Shown here piece after piece: positions 26,722 to 34,256 of a stretch of DNA of 64,000 nucleotides (positions are counted from its first letter, which is position 1; each line of letters starts with the position of its first letter). The stretch covers positions 1-64,000 of the forward strand of contig CAZEAC010000013.1 in NCBI GenBank assembly GCA_964510065.1. Reading direction: 5' to 3'. The DNA comes from CAZEAC01 sp964510065. Lineage in GTDB: Bacteria > Bdellovibrionota_C > UBA2361 > CAIXSY01. The position numbers and the translations under genes were made by a program. The notes below the pieces were generated by a model, which was given only the letters and a program-made list of their open reading frames with translations, was not told where the DNA came from and did not search any database.

Positions 26722-27735
26722 ATGTTCCGATTCGTCGCGCGAGATTTAGCTATCGATTTAGGCACGGCCAACACGCTTATCTATGAGCAAGGAAATGGCA
26801 TAGTGCTTAATGAGCCTTCTATAGTCGCGGTAAAGAGCGACGGCCAGCGCAAGGAAGCGGTGGCTTACGGCGCTGAAGCGAAGCTTATGCTTGGACGTAC
26901 GCCGGAAGGGGTCAAGGTAATTCGTCCGGTACGTACCGGAGTGATCGCCGATTTCGAGGCCGCTGGGATGATGCTCAAGCATTTTTTAAGCAAGGGCCGA
27001 AAGAAATCTTGGGCCTTTTTAAAGCCGCGAGTAATTGTCGGGGTGCCAAGCGGTATTACCGAAGTTGAGAAGCGCGCGATTCGTGACTCCATCGAAGGCG
27101 AGGCTCGCGAAGTAAAACTTATCGACGAAGCGATGGCTGCGGCAATCGGTTGTAATCTTCCGGTGACAGAAGCAGCGGCGAGTTTGATTGTCGACATTGG
27201 CGGTGGCACATCCGATGTCGCGGTAATAAGTCTCAAGGATATTGTTTACTCTGTGTCGGTTCGTCAGGGTGGCGATGCGATGGATGAGGCGATCATTAAT
27301 TACCTACGTCGCCGACATCATCTGCTTATTGGTGAATCAACCGCCGAGTTAGTGAAAAAGACCATTGGGTGCGCACACCAGGAGTTTGATAAACAGGAGA
27401 TGGAGGTACGGGGACGAAGTCTAACCTCTGGCGCGCCAGCGGCTATGACTGTGTCTGGTGCCGAGATTCGCGAAGCCATCAATGAAGTGGTCGCCGCGAT
27501 CATTGCCGCGATTCGTCAGGCGCTTGAAAACACTCCTCCCGAGCTTTCAGGGGATATTATTTCGGTCGGGCTTTCGTTGGCCGGTGGCGGTGCATTGCTA
27601 AAAGGGCTTGATAAGCGAATTTCCGAAGAGCTTAATATCGCCGTAAGAATTGCCCCCGATCCCCTTGCCGCAGTGGTTGAGGGCGCCGGAAAGTGCCTTG
27701 ATAAGATGGATACCTATCGGGATGTGCTGCTCTAG
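26722..27735 (+). CDS. mreB: Rod shape-determining protein MreB
   Basis: The bacterial actin homologue that guides cell-wall synthesis in rod-shaped cells. The 337-residue protein has phosphate-1 motif DLGTANTLIY (near 12-21), VGVPSGITEVEKRA, IDEAMAAAIG, phosphate-2 motif DIGGGTSDVAVISL, and the adenosine motif LAGGGALLKGLDKRI. The N-terminal MFRFVARDLAIDLG carries the usual hydrophobic membrane-contact residues. ATG 26722 is chosen; the frame is open further upstream but that extension has no MreB-like text. mreC/mreD do not follow, which is unusual. Divergent from hbd. Confidence 0.95.
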   Translation: MFRFVARDLAIDLGTANTLIYEQGNGIVLNEPSIVAVKSDGQRKEAVAYGAEAKLMLGRTPEGVKVIRPVRTGVIADFEAAGMMLKHFLSKGRKKSWAFLKPRVIVGVPSGITEVEKRAIRDSIEGEAREVKLIDEAMAAAIGCNLPVTEAAASLIVDIGGGTSDVAVISLKDIVYSVSVRQGGDAMDEAIINYLRRRHHLLIGESTAELVKKTIGCAHQEFDKQEMEVRGRSLTSGAPAAMTVSGAEIREAINEVVAAIIAAIRQALENTPPELSGDIISVGLSLAGGGALLKGLDKRISEELNIAVRIAPDPLAAVVEGAGKCLDKMDTYRDVLL

Positions 27736-27922
27736 CATTTGGACGTTTCCCGTACTTTCGCCTTGTCTTTTCGTCGTGTCCTTTGGCTGAGTTCTTTCGC
27801 CTCGGCTTATTTCGGGCCTATTTCGCCGTGTATTCTAAAGCTCGCTTGAGTTGATACCGACCACATGTTCGGTGCAAAGCAAGGGCGGATTGCCCGCCTC
27901 GTATTTGAAGGTGGAGAGTAGT

Positions 27923-28441
27923 ATGACTCGGTTACTTACTTTTGTAGCGTCTGTGTTGGTAATGTGTGGTTTCATTTCGCGCCCGGCTGCTGCGGCAACT
28001 CAATTCTTGTGGGGGCAGGTAGCTGACGTTGAGATTGATGAAGCCGCTGGCGGGGTTACTGACGGCAGCATTGTTCAGCACAACCAACTCGTTTCCTTTT
28101 ATCGACGTGGCACACGAATCTCGAATTTTAGAGCGATTGTCCCAATTCGTTGTGTGTCAGTTGATGGCTTGGTGAGCTATCATGATTACTCGATTTCCAG
28201 CACAGAGGCCCCAGAATTAACGATTCGCCGCAACCGGGTGAACGCCACCACGTTCTTGATTGCGGAGGGAGATCTTCTCCTTAATAACGTTAGTGTCTCG
28301 GTCTCTGGAAGATTTTCTAACGCCCGCCGTGGATCGTTTACGGTGGATATTGAAACAGACAGCAATGGAACAGACCAGTCAACATGTGTTGGTTCAATGA
28401 CTCTGTCTCAAGTTCGACGCGGAGCGCGAGTTTCCGAATAA
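27923..28441 (+). CDS. Exported hypothetical protein
   Basis: A 172-residue protein with a clear signal peptide (TRLLTFVASVLVMCGFISRPAAAA) and a single beta-rich domain. It has two cysteines (PIRCVSV and STCVGSM) that could form a disulphide. No family is recognised. ATG 27923 has gtggagag about 9 bases upstream. It is monocistronic: mreB lies 187 bases upstream and a palindrome that could terminate it lies just downstream (28489-28539). Confidence 0.65.
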   Translation: MTRLLTFVASVLVMCGFISRPAAAATQFLWGQVADVEIDEAAGGVTDGSIVQHNQLVSFYRRGTRISNFRAIVPIRCVSVDGLVSYHDYSISSTEAPELTIRRNRVNATTFLIAEGDLLLNNVSVSVSGRFSNARRGSFTVDIETDSNGTDQSTCVGSMTLSQVRRGARVSE

Positions 28442-28488
28442 CGCTCACGACGCGGTATCACATCTAAGTGTGGGTCGCTTTTTCCGCT

Positions 28489-28539
28489 ACTCTGTGTCTC
28501 TGTGGTTTAAGTACTTCAAAAACCACAGAGACACAGAGT
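28489..28539. terminator. Perfect 20-bp inverted repeat between convergent genes (CACAGAG family)
   Basis: Arms 28489-28508 (actctgtgtctctgtggttt) and 28520-28539 are exact complements around an 11-base loop. It lies between two convergent genes (stops at 28441 and 28577), so a bidirectional terminator role is plausible. The same core sequence recurs at 25432-25450 and 59765-59806, so it is also a dispersed repeat. Confidence 0.6.
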
Positions 28540-28576
28540 CTGGGAAAGAATACCCGGGGTTAATTAGAATTTACGT

Positions 28577-29518
28577 CTACGCCACCTGAGTTTGCGCTCT
28601 TTCAAGCTTTGCTAATGAGAGGTCTTCGCTTAGAAACGCCACAAGTCCACCAATGGCGCTCGACACAATAATCGCAAGAAGCCAGATTGCTGAGAATGCC
28701 ACTGCCTTTTCGCTTGTAAGGATAGCCGGCGTTAGGAAAAATATATAACTTTTCTCGCGCACTCCTAAACCATTCCAGCTAATTGGGAGAGAGCTAAAAA
28801 TGTTAACGAAAGGTACGAATACTAAAATAACCGCGATTGGAATATTAACGCCGACGCAGAGCCCCATGACCCAATGCAGCCCTAGCTGAACAAGGTGAAA
28901 GACCATTGAAATTGCCGTAATTATTGTGATGGTTTTCGGCGAGCGCGGAAAAGCCTTCGTCATCTCTTCAACTTTCTGGCGAAGTTTGTGAGAGGTGGGA
29001 ACAAAGCGCAAAACAAGCATCGGACCGAATATCCATCCCAGCGCGATACTCAAGCTTCCAAGGCCAAGGCACCAGGCAAGCATCGGCTCGAGGCTAAGCC
29101 GCCCGAAAATCAAAATCGCGACCCCGCCAAGCGCAGCGAGAGTTGCAAGACCATGCAAGCGGTCAGCAAGAACGCTACTCACCCCGGCCAGTTTAAGAGG
29201 CTTGTTCCGCGCAATAAGTATCCCACGTGCAACGTCTCCACCGACCATGCCTAGTCCAAAGCAGTTTAAGAAGGTGCCGATGAAAAAGGCACGAAGTGCG
29301 ACCATGTAGGAGCTATCAATTCCTGCGGCACGCGCGATGAGCCACCATCTGCACGAGCTCAAAAGCTGTCCAAATGCGTAGCCGGCAACGACCACAAAGA
29401 CGAGGCCCGGTGAAATTTCAGAAATAACCGAGCTCAACTTCGAAAAGTCCACAGCGCGGGCGACCAACAATAGCAGAATTATGCTTAGTGCAATCTTAGC
29501 AAGGCCCCGTTTTGACAT
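28577..29518 (-). CDS. Flippase-like integral membrane protein (LPG synthase TM-region/UPF0104 family)
   Basis: A 313-residue inner-membrane protein with about eight hydrophobic helices (IALSIILLLLVARAV, GLVFVVVAGYAFGQLL and others). The pattern LLSSCRWWLIARAAG, then FLNCFGLGMVGGDVARGILIA, and later SSLPISWNGLGVREKSYIFFL matches the UPF0104/AglD-like family, in which GGD and G-x-G-x-R-E are the conserved motifs. Members move or modify lipids, or are fused to MprF synthetases; this one has no synthetase domain. No operon partner. Substrate unknown; envelope glycolipid transport is a reasonable guess. Confidence 0.82.
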   Translation of the reverse strand: MSKRGLAKIALSIILLLLVARAVDFSKLSSVISEISPGLVFVVVAGYAFGQLLSSCRWWLIARAAGIDSSYMVALRAFFIGTFLNCFGLGMVGGDVARGILIARNKPLKLAGVSSVLADRLHGLATLAALGGVAILIFGRLSLEPMLAWCLGLGSLSIALGWIFGPMLVLRFVPTSHKLRQKVEEMTKAFPRSPKTITIITAISMVFHLVQLGLHWVMGLCVGVNIPIAVILVFVPFVNIFSSLPISWNGLGVREKSYIFFLTPAILTSEKAVAFSAIWLLAIIVSSAIGGLVAFLSEDLSLAKLERAQTQVA

Positions 29519-29631
29519 AGGCTATAAGAGTACAATCACCTACGATCTCAAGCAAGTGCCGCTTCCCAGGCAAATAGGCAAAATCATTGCAATAATAGAG
29601 CATAGTGTCGCTATTTCTTGTGTGCCTCAGA

Positions 29632-29658
29632 TTGACAAGCGCTGGATCAGATTATACC
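29632..29658 (+). promoter_or_regulatory. Predicted promoter of tRNA-Lys
   Basis: A perfect TTGACA at 29632-29637 is followed after a short 15-base spacer by TATACC at 29653-29658; the tRNA begins 24 bases further on. Confidence 0.5.
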
Positions 29659-29681
29659 CTTAGCCGCTCGTTTTGTTTTGT

Positions 29682-29736
<55 letters not shown>

Positions 29737-29754
<18 letters not shown>

Positions 29755-29861
29755 GTACTTGGCATCGCCGCTTGACGCGTCGATCGCAGAGCCGTGCAGG
29801 AATCGAACCTATTGCGCCGAAGGCGCAATGAAACGATGGGGCGATTCCTGCGCGGCTCAGT
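29737..29861. repeat. Direct duplication and inverted fragment of the tRNA-Lys 3' end
   Basis: The 20 bases cgattcctgcgcggctcagt inside the tRNA (29737-29756) recur exactly at 29842-29861. Between them, 29790-29809 holds an inverted fragment (gagccgtgcaggaatcgaac) that can pair with the second copy, with a small hairpin attgcgcc/ggcgcaat (29811-29828) in the loop. Such 3'-end copies can mark past integration at a tRNA, but here the spacing is only 105 bases and no integrase is present. Confidence 0.85.
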
Positions 29862-29970
29862 GTTTTTGGCATCGTCACCTGTGCGGTGACGATCGCATGG
29901 TGTTTTTGGCATCGTCACCTGTGCGGTGACGATCGCATGGTGTCTTTGGCATCGTCACCGGTGTGGTGAC
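29861..29970. repeat. 40-bp tandem repeats, each a hairpin
   Basis: Two identical 40-base units (29861-29900 and 29901-29940) are followed by a third, diverged and shorter (29941 to about 29970). Each contains atcgtcacc-tgtgc-ggtgacgat, a 9-base-pair hairpin preceded by tgtttttggc. A fourth, more degenerate relative lies right after the tRNA (29757-29789). No coding potential. Confidence 0.92.
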
Positions 29971-29979
29971 GGTTGTAGA

Positions 29980-30009
29980 GCCGCGATCAAGAAGTGGCTT
30001 AATCGCGGC
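29980..30009. repeat. Hairpin sharing the GCGGCCTCTT end with the one at 25466
   Basis: gccgcgat (29980-29987) pairs with atcgcggc (30002-30009), with an inner aag/ctt. The ten bases gcggcctctt at its right side also end the hairpin at 25466-25491, suggesting two members of one REP-like family. It also lies just past the stop of the minus-strand gene ending at 30025. Confidence 0.6.
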
Positions 30010-30024
30010 CTCTTAAGTTGTCTT

Positions 30025-30795
30025 CTAAAACCAACCCGTAACCCAATCAAGAGCCTGTCCGGCCCACTTTCCGACCTTGCTTGACGAGAGCCACTCGTAG
30101 CCCTTACTGGCATAATCGGCGAGCTTGTTCCAGCCTTTGCCGATGTATTTCCCGGCAGTTTTGCCAATCTTTCCATACTTTCCGAGTAGTCCGGTGCCAA
30201 TGCCGAAGAGCACCTCTTTTCCGAAGTCCCTTACCGTTTCCCAAACGCCGCTGCCGCCTTTCTCAACTTTCTGCATGGGCGCTTCTGCTTGCGCCGTCTG
30301 TCCATAGGGGTAGATCACCGGATACTGTGGATAGCCGACGGAATTTGGGGTGAATCCCGACATCTCGGTTGGCCACCCAAAAAGTGAGCTCGCTTGCCCA
30401 TCTTGCGGAAGCGCGAGACCTTGAGTGTCAGTGGTTACGCTAAAAGGATTATTACTAAACGGGATGGCGTTACTTGCTGGGCCGCCTAAGTTTTCTAGGC
30501 CGCCGCGGGAAATGAACGAATTCAACTTTTCGGCAATTCCTGATACAGCCTGCGCTACCATTTCAATGACTGAGCGGATGCCGTTAAGTAGCTGTTCGAT
30601 GGGCGAGGCAGTTCGTGCATCGGCGCCTATTTGTGGCGTCGGCATGGGGGGTGGAAATGGCATAGCGCAGCCGCACATTGGCCGGCCCATCCCTTGTGAA
30701 GAGGCGATAGGTCGGGGTGCATTTTGAGCGTTCCACATCCCCTGCGATTGGACGAATGGGTTGTACGATCCCTGAACGTTTGAACTTTGCGTCAT
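30025..30795 (-). CDS. Unknown protein with cationic, glycine- and aromatic-rich amphipathic C-terminus
   Basis: I do not recognise this 256-residue protein. Residues 1-60 are Met/Pro/Gln/Asn-rich with MCGCAM and PFPPPMPTP, so probably disordered. Residues 65-95 form an amphipathic helix (IEQLLNGIRSVIEMVAQAVSGIAEKL). A second disordered part follows. The last 70 or so residues are Gly/Lys/Trp/Tyr-rich and helical (GIGTGLLGKYGKIGKTAGKY, then KVGKWAGQALDWVTGWF), resembling pore-forming bacteriocin-like peptides in composition. No signal peptide. A strong ribosome site (aaggagaag) precedes the start. No immunity or transporter gene is adjacent, so a bacteriocin role is only a suggestion; a membrane-binding tail is an equal option. 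Confidence 0.6.
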   Translation of the reverse strand: MTQSSNVQGSYNPFVQSQGMWNAQNAPRPIASSQGMGRPMCGCAMPFPPPMPTPQIGADARTASPIEQLLNGIRSVIEMVAQAVSGIAEKLNSFISRGGLENLGGPASNAIPFSNNPFSVTTDTQGLALPQDGQASSLFGWPTEMSGFTPNSVGYPQYPVIYPYGQTAQAEAPMQKVEKGGSGVWETVRDFGKEVLFGIGTGLLGKYGKIGKTAGKYIGKGWNKLADYASKGYEWLSSSKVGKWAGQALDWVTGWF

Positions 30796-31195
30796 ATTCT
30801 TCTTCTCCTTATGCGGTAATTAAAGCGTCTTCATTTACAGCCGTAGATATGTTCGTGGAAATTAGCGCAGAGTTTCCTGTACCTATTACCTATAGGTTCT
30901 CAGACCTGGACACCCAAAGATCCGATAGGGCGTAAGTAGTGATCAGTCAAGTATCCCTGATAGTTACGCATCCTTGGGAAGCTCTGATTAAGTAGGCACT
31001 TTGTCTTCGACGGTCTTTTGGCGATCTTTGTGAAAAAACGAACCGAGAAAATCCTCAAAATAGCCCTGCTATTCTTGCGGTTTTCTCGGTTCGTTTTTTC
31101 ACAAATCTCATCCAAAACTCCGCCAAATCCAAAGCACCTACCTAATCAGAGCTTCCCTTGATGGGTAGTAGCCGCCTGTGTAAGAGTAGTGATCT
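30796..31195. other. Intergenic region with promoter space and a MITE-like element
   Basis: A 400-base gap between the minus-strand gene and coaX. The first 180 bases should hold the promoter of the minus-strand gene; I see no clear elements. The remainder is the palindromic element 30976-31157 and a short leader for coaX. Confidence 0.5.
30976..31157. mobile_element. MITE-like element, copy 1
   Basis: A 182-base element. Its ends are inverted repeats starting gggaagctctgatta on each side (about 26 bases with few mismatches), and its centre is a perfect 25-base inverted repeat (31027-31051 with 31081-31105). There is no coding sequence. A diverged relative lies at 42664-42854. The terminal sequence resembles ends of IS5-type elements (from memory), which would make it a non-autonomous derivative. 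No clear target-site duplication was seen. Confidence 0.7.
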
Positions 31196-31969
31196 ATGCT
31201 TCTCGCAATTGATATCGGAAACACCAATATCGTGCTTGGTGCATTTGAGGGGCAATCGCTCAAGGTTGAGTTTAGAATTAAGACCGACCTTGCTCGTACT
31301 CTCGATGAGTATCAGGCTATTCTTTTTCCACTATTTGCCTCACGCCTCGGGGAAAATTTTCAATTTTCCGCAGCGATTATCTGTAGCGTGGTTCCGCCGG
31401 TAACCTCGGAAATTGTGCAGCTTTGCGAGACCAGGATGCGACTTAGTCCTCTCGTTATAGGTCCGGGCACGAAAACCGGACTCTCGATCAAGATGGCTGA
31501 GCCGGCAGCGGTTGGATCGGATAGAGTCGCCAATGCGGTTGCGGCAAAGGCACATTTTGGCACGCCTTCACTTGTGGTTGATTTTGGAACCGCGACTTCT
31601 TTCGATCTCGTGAGCAAAGAAGGTCATTATCTCGGCGGCGCAATTGCTCCAGGCCCTGCGTCGGCACTTGATGCGTTGGTGAAAAATACTGCAAAGCTTC
31701 CGAAAATCGAGCTTGCATGGCCAAAATCCTTTGTCGGAGGAAGCACTATTGCAGCGATGCAAGTTGGATCAGTTGCCGGCTATCTTTTTCTCGTTGACGG
31801 ACTAATCGAGGCAATTGCCACTGAAATTGGCGGAATTCAACATGTGGTGGCAACAGGCGGTTTGGGCCGCCTTTTTTCGACGCACTCAAAAAAAATTAAT
31901 AGTTACGATCCACATCTTACGTTAAAAGGAATGCGCATTATCGCTGAATTGAATGGAGTCTCGTGGTAG
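31196..31969 (+). CDS. coaX: Type III pantothenate kinase
   Basis: CoaX makes 4'-phosphopantothenate, the first step of coenzyme A synthesis. The 257-residue protein has the ASKHA-fold signatures: phosphate-1 DIGNTNIVLG (5-14), then VGSDRVANAVAAK, the second Asp motif VVDFGTATSFD, GGAIAPGP, and the C-terminal HVVATGGLG. All expected type III motifs are present. The start lies 38 bases after the MITE-like element, so coaX expression may depend on sequence within or beyond that insertion. A conserved unknown gene follows immediately. Confidence 0.95.
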   Translation: MLLAIDIGNTNIVLGAFEGQSLKVEFRIKTDLARTLDEYQAILFPLFASRLGENFQFSAAIICSVVPPVTSEIVQLCETRMRLSPLVIGPGTKTGLSIKMAEPAAVGSDRVANAVAAKAHFGTPSLVVDFGTATSFDLVSKEGHYLGGAIAPGPASALDALVKNTAKLPKIELAWPKSFVGGSTIAAMQVGSVAGYLFLVDGLIEAIATEIGGIQHVVATGGLGRLFSTHSKKINSYDPHLTLKGMRIIAELNGVSW

Positions 31970-31971
31970 TA

Positions 31972-32589
31972 ATGACAGATACTACGGATTCAAATAGCCC
32001 GGCAGCTGATAATCCCGCACTTGAAGTTGTGCGCAACCTTTCGAATGTCGAACCGCTTTCGGCATCGGATCTGCTTCAGGTCGAATCTATAGGAACGAAA
32101 GCCGATACGATTGCGCTTCCACAGGCACTCACCGAGGAGAAAGAGCAGGATCCGATTAAAGCAATTAATTCTGACGACGAAGACATCCGGCAAAAACTTG
32201 GTCGAGCCTCAATTCCTGAAAAAATAAAATACGCTCTTTTCGGCAATGGCTTCGTGCGCTCCGCGCTAATTAAGGACGCAAATAAAATTATTCAGCAGTG
32301 TGTGCTAAAAAATCCGCGGATAACTCCCATTGAGATCGAGGAATTTGCGAGAAGTCCGCACGTTTCTGAGTTTGTAATCCGCTCAATTTCAAATTCAGCG
32401 CAGTGGATGAAAAGCTATTCGCTCAAGAACGCGTTAGTCAATAATCCCAAAACTCCCGGTGATATCGCGCTTAAGTGGCTGCGCTACCTTAATGAAGGTG
32501 AGATCAAAAAGATCGCCCGTTCAAAGCAGGTGCCTTCGTTGATCTCGACCACGGCGAAGAAACGGCTGATTGATATGGGCAAAAAATGA
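31972..32589 (+). CDS. Conserved helical protein of unknown function
   Basis: A 205-residue protein (an in-frame GTG at 31963 would add three residues and overlap coaX). The first 80 residues are acidic and disordered. The rest is a helical domain with a repeated rhythm (IPEKIKYALFGNGFVRSALIKDANKIIQQCVLKNPRITP ..., VRSIS..., LVNNPKTPGDIALKWLRYL, VPSLISTTAKKRL). I have seen the same layout, with 'L.GN..VR..LI.DPNK.V...V..NPRIT' and 'NNPKTP', in unstudied deltaproteobacterial proteins; the function is unknown. It is coupled to coaX (2-base gap). Confidence 0.7.
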   Translation: MTDTTDSNSPAADNPALEVVRNLSNVEPLSASDLLQVESIGTKADTIALPQALTEEKEQDPIKAINSDDEDIRQKLGRASIPEKIKYALFGNGFVRSALIKDANKIIQQCVLKNPRITPIEIEEFARSPHVSEFVIRSISNSAQWMKSYSLKNALVNNPKTPGDIALKWLRYLNEGEIKKIARSKQVPSLISTTAKKRLIDMGKK

Positions 32590-32628
32590 GAGCGCGCCCT
32601 CGACGGAGGTAGTCCCCTTCAGATGCAT

Positions 32629-34191
32629 TCACTGAGAAATACTAAGATTAGTAGGTGCCATCGGCACTGATGGCGGTTGACTGCCACCTTGAAGTCGGTG
32701 CGGATAGGCAAGTGGAGCGAAAAGCACTGACCACACATTGGTGGCTGAACAGTGAAATAGTTTATTTTGGTCAGTAGCCCAATAACCAACGCCGCCAGTA
32801 ATTTCGTAGTCGCTGGAATCGGTTATCGGGCCGCGGCACGTGCTCGGTCGACTACTCAACGGCCCAACCCCAACGCCTGACGTTCCATTAAACGATGCCC
32901 CTTCATGATAGTAGTCTCTGTTCGGCTGAATATATTCATCATTTGCCATCCAAGGATCCAACCTCGCGCCGGTCTTTGAGCGATTTCCCCACCAATACAT
33001 AGGCGAAGCTTTTTGAAGGAGTGCGCCAGAAATGTCCTGTCCTCTACCAGTTTGGTCTCTGCAAGGCCATCCAGGCGGCGTTGCTGGCGTGGTATTCTGC
33101 GCTGAGCCTTTGTGTCCATCGATCTGCGTGAGGCACGTTGTTCCGGCCGGACAATCAGCATTACTTGCGCACGGCTTTAGAAAATTGCTGCAGATTCTGT
33201 CGAGTGTGTTATCGCATTTATTACTCCATGGGAAACTTCCATTTTGATCGGCTCTCCAAATTTGCGAGACTGATGGATTTTCATAGCCATTTGCCCCATA
33301 GGGAATCTGATTATTGTAAAAGACACCGGTGCCTCCCCTAAATCCTACCGGCCCCCAACCGCAATTGGCCACAGTACAATTTAAGATGTTGTCGTAGATC
33401 TCAAAATGTCGAGTCGAACGGGCCTCCTGGGTCGAGCCGGTGTCGTGCCACTGAAACTGGGCGTTAGTAAAGGTATTTTTTCGAATGACAAAGCGCGCAC
33501 CATGCTCGCCATCGCAGGGGGTATTGTTTACTCCTGCCACCGCCCACTTGAAGTCATTGTCTTCAAAATAAATAGCTTTCTCAGTGCCGTAATCTTCTGG
33601 GTCGCTCCATGAGGAATCATTGCCGTAGTAGAGCATGAATTGATGCGAAGAAGTATTGGTATAGGTATTATTATCAAACAGTCCAAATATCGCCCCGCCA
33701 GTCCTTGTGTTATAGCCCACGCGAAAAGTTCTCTGGGCAATATTGGTAAAACCGCAGTGATCGACTCTAAGACTGCCAAAATGGCCGTTAAAATCGATAA
33801 GTGGCTCTCCAGGGCTTCCCGTGAACTCAATACCAGTAAGGCGAAAATTGGCGCCACTTGGAACGTCCACATTAAAGATTTGCGCGCCGTTAACAGTAAA
33901 TTTGGTGAGGTAGGTTACCGAACTGCCATTTTTTACCTGACCACGACCTCGAATAGTGATCCCCTTATTGAGATCTATCGCAACACCCGCGGTGAAGGCT
34001 CCTGTTGCGCAATCAAAGAACACCTCTTCACCAGCATTCGCAAGGTCGATTTTGTTCTTAATCGCCTGCACTTTTGCGGCGGTTGATCCATCGCAGTCGG
34101 TAATAGTCTGGTTAGCCGCGAGGGCTAGCTTGCTGCCCCCTAAAAAAACAACCGAGAACAGTATGAGTATGGAGTAAGCTCCCTTCGACAT
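32629..34191 (-). CDS. Secreted right-handed parallel beta-helix protein
   Basis: A 520-residue protein with signal peptide (YSILILFSVVFLGGSKLALAA). Next comes ITDCDGSTAAKVQAIKNKID, a start typical of pectate-lyase-like beta-helix proteins, with stacked turns (GITIRGRGQ, FRLTGIEFTGSP, LRVDHCGFTNI, FGLFDNNTYTNT, YFEDNDFKW). A Cys-rich insert (CDNTLDRICSNFLKPCASNADCPAGTTC) resembles a disulphide knot. The C-terminal 150 residues include aromatic-rich loops and a Pro-rich end. Such proteins bind or cleave polysaccharide or act as adhesins; catalytic residues cannot be assigned. Monocistronic, convergent with the coaX pair. Confidence 0.75.
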   Translation of the reverse strand: MSKGAYSILILFSVVFLGGSKLALAANQTITDCDGSTAAKVQAIKNKIDLANAGEEVFFDCATGAFTAGVAIDLNKGITIRGRGQVKNGSSVTYLTKFTVNGAQIFNVDVPSGANFRLTGIEFTGSPGEPLIDFNGHFGSLRVDHCGFTNIAQRTFRVGYNTRTGGAIFGLFDNNTYTNTSSHQFMLYYGNDSSWSDPEDYGTEKAIYFEDNDFKWAVAGVNNTPCDGEHGARFVIRKNTFTNAQFQWHDTGSTQEARSTRHFEIYDNILNCTVANCGWGPVGFRGGTGVFYNNQIPYGANGYENPSVSQIWRADQNGSFPWSNKCDNTLDRICSNFLKPCASNADCPAGTTCLTQIDGHKGSAQNTTPATPPGWPCRDQTGRGQDISGALLQKASPMYWWGNRSKTGARLDPWMANDEYIQPNRDYYHEGASFNGTSGVGVGPLSSRPSTCRGPITDSSDYEITGGVGYWATDQNKLFHCSATNVWSVLFAPLAYPHRLQGGSQPPSVPMAPTNLSISQ

Positions 34192-34256
34192 ACACCCTCA
34201 CTGCATTTCTAAAATTAGTACCACTCTTATAATTTTATCCGAATAAGCAGGTCCCC

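Noticed and set aside
27851..27900. Possible c-di-GMP (GEMM-like) riboswitch upstream of the exported protein at 27923, because of gcaaagc (27874-27880) between two small hairpins.
   Set aside because: The hairpins accga/tcggt and ggcgg/ccgcc are present, but the GGCAAACC segment, the GNRA tetraloop and its receptor are missing. A short shared motif is not enough to call it.
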